From assembly GCF_008274785.1 (NCBI RefSeq), contig NZ_VTPU01000008.1:62001-126000 (forward strand): DNA of 64,000 nucleotides, written 5' to 3'. Shown piece by piece: positions 1-7,293 of the stretch. Position 1 is the stretch's first letter. Each line of letters begins with the position of its first letter. The notes beneath the pieces were generated by a model. The model searched no databases. It had not been told where the DNA came from and saw nothing but the letters and a program-made list of their open reading frames with translations. The DNA is from Halomonas eurihalina (GTDB lineage Bacteria > Pseudomonadota > Gammaproteobacteria > Pseudomonadales > Halomonadaceae). Both the position numbers and the translations under genes were made by a program.

Positions 1-1
1 G

Positions 2-2047
2 TCGGATAACTACGCCATTCCTGAAAGACGCGACCGGATCAACCGCACGGTCTTCCACGGCAGTGTGGCCGGTATCCTGATCTTTTTGATCCTGACCATG
101 ACGTTCACCGAGGAGGCCGGCGCCTTTTTCGACGCCGGCCTGGCCTGGGTGAACGATACCTTCGGTTGGTATTACATGCTGGCCGCCGTGGTCTATCTGG
201 TCTTCGTGATCGTCATCGGTTGCTCACGCGTCGGCAGAATCCGCCTGGGCCCCGACCACTCACGCCCAGAATTCTCGCTGGTCTCCTGGGCTTCAATGCT
301 GTTTGCCGCCGGAATCGGCATCGACCTGCTGTTCTTCTGCGTGGCAGAGCCGCTGTCGCACTACCTGACACCACCGGACCTGGCCCCGGAGAGCGCCGCG
401 GCGATGCGTGCCGCCGTGCCCCAGACCTTCCTGCACTGGGGGCTGACCGGCTGGGGCATGTATGTACTGATGGGCATGGCACTGGCCTATTTCAGCTATC
501 GGCATCGCCTGCCACTGGCCATTCGCAGCGCCCTCTTCCCGCTGCTCGGCAAGCGTATCCACGGCCCCATCGGCAATGCCGTGGACATCACCGCCGTGAT
601 CTCCACCGTATTTGGCATCGCCACCAGCCTTGGCATCGGCGTGATGCAGCTCAACTACGGGCTGACCTTCATGTTCGGCGTTCCTGAGAGCCTTTCCACC
701 CAGGTAGTGCTGATCGTGCTGGTAGTGATCCTGGCCACCATCTCGGTGGTCACCGGCGTGGAGAAGGGCATTCGCCGTCTTTCCGAGTTCAACATGGGCC
801 TGGCCGCACTGCTGCTGCTGTTCGTGCTCTTCCAGGGCGATACGCTGCACCTGCTCGACGCCCTGGTTCTCAACGCCGGCGACTACTTGAGCGGCTTCCC
901 CGGAAAGAGCTTCGACACCTATGCCTTTGCCGGGCCCGACGCCCAGCAGTGGAAAGGCTGGTGGACCATCTTCTTCTGGGGCTGGTGGATTGCCTGGACG
1001 CCCTTCGTCGGCCTCTTCCTGGCGCGCATCTCGCGTGGTCGCACCATTCGCGAATTCGTCATCGGCGCCCTGTTGATCCCGCTCGGTTTCATGATGGCCT
1101 GGATGTCGATCTTCGGTAACAGTAGTATCGAGATGGTCGCCAACCAAGGGCTGGTGGAGCTCGGCCAGGAGGCACTCAACTCGCCGCAGACCACGATCTA
1201 TACGTTCCTCGAACAGTATCCGTACATCGGTGTCACTGCTTCGGTGGTCACCCTGCTCGGTGTCGTGTTCTTCGTCACTTCCGCCGACTCCGGCGCCCTG
1301 GTGCTGGCGAACTTCACCTCGATCCTGTCCGACGTGAACCACGATGCTCCGATCCGCCTGCGCATCTTCTGGTCAGTGGCGATCGGCCTGGTCACCGTGG
1401 CCCTGCTGATGGCCGGTGGTCTGTCGGCCCTCCAGAGTGCCGTGGTGATCACCGCCGTGCCCTTCTCGCTGGTGATATTCGCCATCATGGCCGGCATGGC
1501 CCGAGCCCTGAAGCTGGAAAGCACCAAGGCCGATGCCCGCCAGTACGTCAGCGGAGCCGCACCGGGAGGCGACTGGCGAGAGCGTCTGGACCGCGCCCTG
1601 GATACCTCCAACCGTGCCGGCGCCGCCGCCACCATCGAGCACGCCATCCGCCCGGCCCTTCGCCAGTTCGCCGAGGAACTCGAAAGTCGCGGCCAGTCAG
1701 CGACAGTGACCGAGGAAGCGATCGACGGCGAGCCCCTGCCCAGCCTGACACTGCAGGTCGGCTTCGATGACGCCGCCAGCTTCGTCTATCAGATTCACGC
1801 TCAACGGCTGCGCACACCGAGCTTCCTGCCGGTGGATGACGACTACTATGTACGTCTCGATGTCTATCTGTCCGAAGGGGGTGCGGACAAGGACCTCAAT
1901 GGCTATACCCGTGGCCAGGTGATCGGCGATGTGCTCGCCGAGTACGAACGCCACCTGCATTTCCTGTCGCTGGCCGGCAAAAGCGGCAACGTGCAGGCCA
2001 TGCCCGGCTCGGTGGGCGAACCGCCCGCGGAAATCGCGCCAACCTGA
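2..2047 (+). CDS. betT: BetT-type choline/glycine betaine BCCT transporter (5' end cut by window)
   Basis: Secondary carrier of the BCCT family that imports choline for glycine betaine synthesis; an inner-membrane protein. The frame is open from base 2 without a start codon, so the first residues lie outside the window; the GTG at 65 is internal. The N-terminal half reads closely like E. coli BetT (for example PEFSLVSWASMLFAAGIGID, and FWGWWIAWTPFVGLFLARIS in the central helices). About twelve hydrophobic segments fill roughly the first 500 residues, and a soluble C-terminal tail of about 180 residues follows. Long tails of this kind belong to osmosensing BCCT carriers. No bet genes follow, so osmoprotectant synthesis genes would be upstream or elsewhere. 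Confidence 0.93.
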   Translation, partial: SDNYAIPERRDRINRTVFHGSVAGILIFLILTMTFTEEAGAFFDAGLAWVNDTFGWYYMLAAVVYLVFVIVIGCSRVGRIRLGPDHSRPEFSLVSWASMLFAAGIGIDLLFFCVAEPLSHYLTPPDLAPESAAAMRAAVPQTFLHWGLTGWGMYVLMGMALAYFSYRHRLPLAIRSALFPLLGKRIHGPIGNAVDITAVISTVFGIATSLGIGVMQLNYGLTFMFGVPESLSTQVVLIVLVVILATISVVTGVEKGIRRLSEFNMGLAALLLLFVLFQGDTLHLLDALVLNAGDYLSGFPGKSFDTYAFAGPDAQQWKGWWTIFFWGWWIAWTPFVGLFLARISRGRTIREFVIGALLIPLGFMMAWMSIFGNSSIEMVANQGLVELGQEALNSPQTTIYTFLEQYPYIGVTASVVTLLGVVFFVTSADSGALVLANFTSILSDVNHDAPIRLRIFWSVAIGLVTVALLMAGGLSALQSAVVITAVPFSLVIFAIMAGMARALKLESTKADARQYVSGAAPGGDWRERLDRALDTSNRAGAAATIEHAIRPALRQFAEELESRGQSATVTEEAIDGEPLPSLTLQVGFDDAASFVYQIHAQRLRTPSFLPVDDDYYVRLDVYLSEGGADKDLNGYTRGQVIGDVLAEYERHLHFLSLAGKSGNVQAMPGSVGEPPAEIAPT

Positions 2048-2071
2048 GCATCATCGACAGCTCAGTGACAG

Positions 2072-2099
2072 GAAGCGGCGGCCGAATGGCCGCCGCTTC
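2072..2099 (+). terminator. Hairpin between convergent betT and the Hen1-like gene
   Basis: A perfect 12-bp stem (2072-2083 with 2088-2099) closed by the tetraloop GAAT, starting 24 bp after the betT stop. A T-rich stretch follows. The arms are symmetric, so it may end transcripts from both sides. Confidence 0.7.
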
Positions 2100-2136
2100 T
2101 ATTCTGTACCCCAGTTTTTCTATCCCCAGCTCATGG

Positions 2137-2751
2137 TCAGCGCTCGAAACGCGCCACCTGCGTCGGCTGACCAAACTCCGGGTCCCAGTCGCCGATACCG
2201 GAGATCGTCACGCGATAGCCATTGCGCCACGCCACGCCACTGACCCACTCGCGAAATCGTGCACGATCCCACTCAAACTTGTGATCCGCATCACGCAACT
2301 CGCCCGGTTCCATGTCGTAGAGCGGGTTGTACTCGCGGTTGGGGGTGGTCATGATCAGCAAGCTTGGGCGCATCTCGCCAAAGACAGCCTGCTCGACCGC
2401 CGAGAGCTTCTCAGGGAGAACATGCTCGATTGTCTCCACCATGGCGGCGGCCTCGAAGCCGGACAAGGCCGGATGGGGCTCGGTATAGGAAGCACACACC
2501 AGTTCCAGGCATTCCCGGCGGCTTCCTGGCAAGTTTTCCAGAAGCAGTTTGGCCTGGGCCAGCAATTCGCCATCAAGCTCCAGGCCAACGACTCTTTCAT
2601 ACTGCGGTTCGCGCATCAGATACTGCAGCAGTCTGCCGGAGCCGCACCCCAGGTCCAGCACCCGACGGGCTCCGCTCGCCTTGAGTAGTGTCGCCACCCG
2701 TTGCAACCGTTCTTGATGAAGATCGTGGGTTTCAAGGTCGAGGATTTCCAT
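2137..2751 (-). CDS. Stand-alone Hen1-type small-RNA 2'-O-methyltransferase domain protein
   Basis: SAM-dependent methyltransferase of 204 residues. The SAM-binding loop VLDLGCGSG is at 31-39. The metal-ligand signature of Hen1 3'-terminal RNA ribose 2'-O-methyltransferases is visible: E106, E109 and H110 in VETIEHV, and H157 in DADHKFEW. The TTPNREYN segment (135-142) is also typical. Known bacterial Hen1 proteins usually carry an extra N-terminal domain and sit beside the RNA-repair enzyme Pnkp. Here only the catalytic domain is present and no pnkp is nearby. The ATG start has GGAGAG just upstream. The family follows from the motifs; the RNA substrate is not known. A general small-molecule methyltransferase is less likely given the conserved E-x-x-E-H...H set. 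Confidence 0.72.
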   Translation of the reverse strand: MEILDLETHDLHQERLQRVATLLKASGARRVLDLGCGSGRLLQYLMREPQYERVVGLELDGELLAQAKLLLENLPGSRRECLELVCASYTEPHPALSGFEAAAMVETIEHVLPEKLSAVEQAVFGEMRPSLLIMTTPNREYNPLYDMEPGELRDADHKFEWDRARFREWVSGVAWRNGYRVTISGIGDWDPEFGQPTQVARFER

Positions 2752-2821
2752 GTGCTCTCCGCCAGTATCGAAAGAACGATGATGACGGAAAACGCGATGA
2801 TCTTGTAGCCGCTGACGAATC

Positions 2822-2847
2822 GGGGGCGCGACTTGCGTCGCGCCCCC
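2822..2847 (-). terminator. GC-rich hairpin after aldB
   Basis: An 11-bp stem (2822-2832 with 2837-2847) with loop TTGC, 30 bp past the aldB stop. The T-run is poor, so its efficiency is uncertain. It separates aldB from the methyltransferase gene. Confidence 0.55.
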
Positions 2848-2877
2848 CGGAACACCTCGACCACAGGTGGCAGAAAC

Positions 2878-4398
2878 TTAGAAGAAACCGAGCGGATTGG
2901 TGTCGTAGCTGACCAGCAGGTTCTTGGTCTGCTGGTAGTGCTCCAGCGCCATCTTGTGGGTCTCACGACCCACGCCGGACTTCTTGTAGCCCCCGAAGGC
3001 AGCATGCGCCGGATATTGGTGGTAGCAGTTGGTCCACACCCGGCCAGCCTGGATGCCACGCCCCATGCGGAAGGCCACGTTGATGTCGCGACTCCACACC
3101 CCGGCCCCCAGGCCGAACTCGGTATCGTTGGCGATGGCCAGCGCCTCGGCTTCGTCCTTGAAGGTCGTCACCCCGACCACCGGGCCGAAGATTTCCTCCT
3201 GGAAGACACGCATCTTGTTATGCCCCTTGAGCAGGGTCGGCTGGATGTAATAGCCCTTGTCGTAGGCGGGATCGAAGCTTTCGCGGTCACCGCCGGTAAG
3301 GAACTCGGCGCCTTCCTCACGGGCGACGTCCATGTAGGACATGATCTTGTCGAACTGCTCCTGGGAGGCCTGGGCACCGACCTGGACGTCAGTATCCAGC
3401 GGGTTGCCGCGCTTGATCGCCTTGGTTCGCTCGACCACCTTGGCCATGAAGTCGTCGTACATCGACTCCTGGATCAGCGCTCGGCTCGGGCAGGTACACA
3501 CCTCGCCCTGATTGAGGAAGGCCAGCACCAGCCCCTCGACTGCCTTGTCGATGAACTCGGGCTCGGCATTCATGATGTCGGCGAAGTAGATGTTGGGCGA
3601 CTTGCCGCCCAGTTCCACGGTGGAAGGAATGATATTAGCGGCGGCGCACTTGAGGATGTGCGAACCCACCGGCGTGGAGCCGGTGAAGGCGATCTTGGCG
3701 ATACGTTTGCTGGTTGCCAGTGCCTCGCCGGCCTCGGCGCCATAGCCGTTGACCACATTGACCACGCCGGCGGGCAGCAGGTCACCGATCAACTTCATCA
3801 GCTCGAGGATCGAGGCCGGTGTCTGTTCAGCGGGCTTGAGGACCACGCAGTTGCCGGCGGCCAGCGCCGGGGCCAGTTTCCAGGTAGCCATCAGCAGTGG
3901 AAAGTTCCAGGGAATGATCTGTCCCACCACCCCTAGCGGCTCGTGGAAGTGATAGGCCACGGTGTTGGCGTCGATATCGGCCGCCGTGCCTTCCTGGGCG
4001 CGAATGCAGCCGGCGAAGTAGCGGAAGTGGTCGACGGCCAGGGGAAGGTCGGCGTTGAGCGTCTCGCGCACCGCCTTGCCGTTGTCCCAGGTTTCGGCGA
4101 CGGCCAGCATCTCGAGGTTGTCCTCGATGCGCTGGGCGATCTTCAGCAGCAGGTTGGCACGTTCGGTAGCGGAGGTTCGCCCCCAATCGGGAGCGGCGGC
4201 GTGGGCCGCGTCCAGGGCGAGCTCGATGTCCTCGGCACCGGAACGGGGGATCTCACAGATCACCTCGCCGTTGACCGGGCTGATGTTGTCGAAATAGCGC
4301 CCCTTGACCGGCGGCACGAACTCGCCCCCGATATAGTTGCCGTAACGTGCGGCATAATCGACCAGGGCATCGGGCGTACCGGGATTGGCGTAGATCAT
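2878..4398 (-). CDS. exaC: NAD(P)+-dependent acetaldehyde dehydrogenase, AldB/ExaC family
   Basis: Oxidises acetaldehyde and other short aldehydes to acids in the cytoplasm. The 506-residue protein aligns by eye with E. coli AldB almost end to end: [19 protein letters not shown] in the cofactor domain, the catalytic general base in ELGGKSPN, the nucleophile Cys in [11 protein letters not shown], and the C-terminal stretch [18 protein letters not shown] start at the ATG at 4398 because AGGAG lies 7 nt upstream; an open extension to 4491 lacks these signals and similarity. It is monocistronic, with a hairpin downstream. AldB-type enzymes serve alcohol oxidation and stress. A role in betaine aldehyde oxidation cannot be excluded but the sequence is closer to AldB. 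Confidence 0.9.
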   Translation of the reverse strand: MIYANPGTPDALVDYAARYGNYIGGEFVPPVKGRYFDNISPVNGEVICEIPRSGAEDIELALDAAHAAAPDWGRTSATERANLLLKIAQRIEDNLEMLAVAETWDNGKAVRETLNADLPLAVDHFRYFAGCIRAQEGTAADIDANTVAYHFHEPLGVVGQIIPWNFPLLMATWKLAPALAAGNCVVLKPAEQTPASILELMKLIGDLLPAGVVNVVNGYGAEAGEALATSKRIAKIAFTGSTPVGSHILKCAAANIIPSTVELGGKSPNIYFADIMNAEPEFIDKAVEGLVLAFLNQGEVCTCPSRALIQESMYDDFMAKVVERTKAIKRGNPLDTDVQVGAQASQEQFDKIMSYMDVAREEGAEFLTGGDRESFDPAYDKGYYIQPTLLKGHNKMRVFQEEIFGPVVGVTTFKDEAEALAIANDTEFGLGAGVWSRDINVAFRMGRGIQAGRVWTNCYHQYPAHAAFGGYKKSGVGRETHKMALEHYQQTKNLLVSYDTNPLGFF

Positions 4399-4444
4399 GG
4401 CTTGGCTCCTGAGGATTGTCGTGCTGAATGAACACTCCTCAGTC

Positions 4445-4462
4445 TTGGCCATACATCGCCAA
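4445..4462. promoter_or_regulatory. Inverted repeat in the aldB upstream region
   Basis: TTGGC and GCCAA arms separated by 8 bp, centred about 55 bp upstream of the aldB start. The placement suits an operator, but no regulator is encoded next to it. Two copies of an ACACCTTTGGCAG-like unit lie just beyond, towards fruA. Confidence 0.3.
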
Positions 4463-4505
4463 CGGGACATACACCTTTGGCAGAACAACACCTTTGGCAG
4501 GACAA

Positions 4506-4530
4506 CACCTCCCGGAGCGGCCGGGAGGTG
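4506..4530 (-). terminator. Terminator of the fruBKA operon
   Basis: A perfect 10-bp stem (4506-4515 with 4521-4530) with a 5-nt loop, 46 bp after the fruA stop. Read on the minus strand it is followed by GTTGTCC, so the U-tract is short. Confidence 0.6.
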
Positions 4531-4576
4531 CAGGCGTACTACTCAGGTTCCGGCGAACGTCGCCCTCGACGCCGCC

Positions 4577-6316
4577 TCATCCCTCCGTTGCCACCGACAT
4601 CGCCTTGTCGCCACGCTTGAGCATGGCATAGCCCAGCCCGGTGACCAGCGAACCGGCGACGATCGCCAGTAGATAAAGCAGCACCGGCGTGATGGCGTTG
4701 GGAATCAGCAGCACGAAGATGCCGCCATGGGGAGCCATCAGCTTGGCGCCGAACAGCATCGTCAGTGCGCCGGTCAGGGCGCCCCCGACCATACTGACGG
4801 GAATCACCCGCAGCGGGTCCTTGGCGGCAAAGGGAATGGCGCCTTCGGTGATGAAGCACAGGCCAAGCACGAAGGACGCCTTGCCGGCCTCTCGCTCCGG
4901 CTCGGAAAACTTGCCGCCGGCCACGAAGCTGGCGATGCCCATGCCGATGGCCGGCACCATACCGGCGGCCATGATCGCCGCCATCGGCGCATAGCTCTCC
5001 GAGGCCAGCAGCCCCACACCGAAGGTATAGGATGCCTTGTTGACCGGCCCACCCAGGTCGAAGCACATCATGGCGCCGAGCAGGGTACCCAACAGCACGG
5101 CATTGGCCGAGCCCATGTTCTCGAGAAAGGCCGTCAGGGCGGCAAGAATCCCGGCCACCGGCTCGCCCACCACGTAGATCATCACCAAGCCGGTGACCAG
5201 GCTGGCCAGCAGCGGGATAATCAGGATCGGCTTGAGCGACTCGACGCTGGCCGGCAGCTTGATGTAGCGGGTCACCGCCTTGGCCGTATAACCGGCCAGA
5301 AAGCCCGCCAGGATGCCACCGATAAAACCGGCGCCGATGCTGGACGCCAGCATACCGCCGATCATCCCCGGCGCAATGCCGGGCCGATCGGCGATGGAAT
5401 AGGCGATATAGCCGGCCAGCACCGGGATCATCAGCGCGAATGCCGTCTCGCCACCGATCTGCATCAGGGCGGCGGGCAGTGTGCCCTCTTCCTTGAAGGC
5501 CTCGATGCCGAACACGAAGGACAGCGCGATCAACAGGCCGCCGGCGACCACCATCGGCAGCATGAAGGAGACGCCGGTCAGCAGGTGCTTGTAGACGCCC
5601 TTCTCCTTGATGCTCTTCTTGGCTTCGCCGCCGCCGGCCGTCCCCTCGTGTTCCACTTCGGCCTCCGCCAGGGCCGCCTCGATGGTCGGTCGCGGCTTCT
5701 TGAGGGCATTGCCGGTGGAAGTACGATAAGTGCGCTTGCCGGCGAAGCGGGTCGGGTCCACTTCGATATCGCAGGCCAGGATCACCACAGCGGCGGCGGC
5801 GATTTCTTCCTCGGTGAGCGCATCCTGGGCGCCCACCGAACCCTGGGTTTCCACACGAATCTCGTGGCCCATCGAACGTCCTGCCTCGGCCAGCGCCTCG
5901 GCGGCCATGAAGGTATGCGCCACGCCCGTCGGGCAGGCGGTCACGGCGACGATGCGCTGTCCTTCGGCCCCGCTCTCTTGCGCTTCTGCCGTCGCCTCCT
6001 CGGGCTCGAAGGGACGAGCCTCGCGCTCGGCGCGCGCCAGGAAGGCCTCGGGATCGGGCAGCGCCTGGTCGATCGTTGCCTGGAAGACGCGCTTGCCAGC
6101 GAAGCGCGCGGCCTCGGGAATTCGCTCGGCCGCCACCACGACCAGTTCGGCGGCCTCCAGGGTCGCGTCGTCGACCGGCGTGACGGGTGTCGCCTCGCCA
6201 TGCGCCTCGACCGTGACGTGCCAGTCCAGGCGCTCGGCGGCGCTCTGCAGGCGACGCGCGGCGAGATAGGTGGTGGCCATGCCGCTCGGGCAGGCGGTGA
6301 TCAGGATCACATTCAT
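4577..6316 (-). CDS. fruA: Fructose PTS enzyme IIBC
   Basis: Membrane permease that imports fructose and phosphorylates it to fructose 1-phosphate using phosphate from FruB. The order is B'-B-C: a degenerate IIB' domain (about 1-100, with ITACPSG and Cys9), the active IIB domain with phosphorylatable Cys128 in VTACPTGVAHTFMAA, a charged linker, then a IIC domain of eight or more hydrophobic segments from about residue 240. The length of 579 residues is normal for FruA. The start overlaps the end of fruK by 4 bp, which indicates translational coupling as the last gene of fruBKA. It is expected to be repressed by Cra. Confidence 0.95.
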   Translation of the reverse strand: MNVILITACPSGMATTYLAARRLQSAAERLDWHVTVEAHGEATPVTPVDDATLEAAELVVVAAERIPEAARFAGKRVFQATIDQALPDPEAFLARAEREARPFEPEEATAEAQESGAEGQRIVAVTACPTGVAHTFMAAEALAEAGRSMGHEIRVETQGSVGAQDALTEEEIAAAAVVILACDIEVDPTRFAGKRTYRTSTGNALKKPRPTIEAALAEAEVEHEGTAGGGEAKKSIKEKGVYKHLLTGVSFMLPMVVAGGLLIALSFVFGIEAFKEEGTLPAALMQIGGETAFALMIPVLAGYIAYSIADRPGIAPGMIGGMLASSIGAGFIGGILAGFLAGYTAKAVTRYIKLPASVESLKPILIIPLLASLVTGLVMIYVVGEPVAGILAALTAFLENMGSANAVLLGTLLGAMMCFDLGGPVNKASYTFGVGLLASESYAPMAAIMAAGMVPAIGMGIASFVAGGKFSEPEREAGKASFVLGLCFITEGAIPFAAKDPLRVIPVSMVGGALTGALTMLFGAKLMAPHGGIFVLLIPNAITPVLLYLLAIVAGSLVTGLGYAMLKRGDKAMSVATEG

Positions 6317-7293
6317 GCAAGCGCTCCCCCTGCGTCGTCGCCTTCATCCAGGCGGCTCACGCGAGTCTGTCGTTGGAGTTCGGAAAAATCGGCGGCGTCC
6401 GGGCGTCCCACCCCGACATGCCGTACGGCCTCGGCGGACAGGGCCGTGGCCAGGCGCAGCGCGGCGTCGGGCGATGCCTCCTCGAGCACGCCATGCAGCA
6501 GCGCCGCAACCAGGGTGTCGCCGGCGCCCACGGTGTTGACGGCCGCCACCCTCGGCGGCACGGCTTGCCAGTCACCACCTCGTCCGAGCCACAGCACCCC
6601 GTCGGCACCGGCGGAGACCACCGCCTCCTCGACGTCGGCATCGCGCAGCCGACGTGCCGCCGCGTGACGTGCCGCGCCGTCCAGCGCCGACTGGCCGGCC
6701 CAGACGGCGAGTTCATGTTCATTGGGCTTGACCGCCGTGGCTCCCGCCGCGATGGCGGCATCGAGCGCCGGGCCGCTGGTGTCCACCCATGCCGGCAGAC
6801 CCGCCTGGCGCACCCGGGACACGAGTTCGCCAAGCTTGTCGGGCGTCACGCCGGGCGGCAGGCTCCCGGCGATCACCACCGCCCGGGGGCGACCGGTCGA
6901 TGCCGTGAGACGCCGCTCCAGTTCGCCGATCAACCGGAGCCAGGCCTCGGCGTCGATGATCACGCCCGGGCCGTTGATGTCGGTCACGCGTCCATCATCC
7001 TCGGCCAGCTTGACGTTGGTGCGGGTCTCGCCGGGAACGCGCAGGCAGGCATCCTCGACCCCCAGGGTCTCGAAGGCGCGACGAAAGACGCCATCGTTGT
7101 CGCTACCGAGAAAGCCCGACAGCGTCACCCGGTGTCCCAGCGCCACCAGCACCCTGGCAACGTTGACGCCCTTGCCGGCGGCTTCCAGGTGCGTCTCGCG
7201 AGTGCGATTGACGCGGCCGGGCGCCAGGCGCTCGAGGCCGACCGACAGGTCGAGCGCCGGATTGAGGCTGAGCACGAGCACCGGCGCCATCAT
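6313..7293 (-). CDS. fruK: 1-phosphofructokinase
   Basis: Phosphorylates fructose 1-phosphate to fructose 1,6-bisphosphate with ATP; cytoplasmic, PfkB/ribokinase family. Visible motifs are the substrate-binding GKGVNVARVL near residue 40 and the C-terminal catalytic and anion-hole motif NTVGAGDTLVAALLHG. The length of 326 residues is typical. The first two codons are both ATG (7293 and 7290); either may be used. It overlaps fruB by 4 bp upstream and fruA by 4 bp downstream, so the three genes are one transcript. Its substrate level would feed back on Cra, which binds fructose 1-phosphate in related systems. Confidence 0.95.
   Translation of the reverse strand: MMAPVLVLSLNPALDLSVGLERLAPGRVNRTRETHLEAAGKGVNVARVLVALGHRVTLSGFLGSDNDGVFRRAFETLGVEDACLRVPGETRTNVKLAEDDGRVTDINGPGVIIDAEAWLRLIGELERRLTASTGRPRAVVIAGSLPPGVTPDKLGELVSRVRQAGLPAWVDTSGPALDAAIAAGATAVKPNEHELAVWAGQSALDGAARHAAARRLRDADVEEAVVSAGADGVLWLGRGGDWQAVPPRVAAVNTVGAGDTLVAALLHGVLEEASPDAALRLATALSAEAVRHVGVGRPDAADFSELQRQTRVSRLDEGDDAGGALA

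Noticed and set aside
4463..4505. Two copies of an ACACCTTTGGCAG-like unit beyond the aldB promoter region
   Set aside because: Only two imperfect copies with no symmetry. I cannot assign a role, so it is mentioned with the aldB inverted repeat but not called separately.
4727..6667. A 646-codon plus-strand frame opposite fruA
   Set aside because: Antisense shadow of a clear PTS gene, rich in Gly, His and Arg as expected for the reverse of biased codons.
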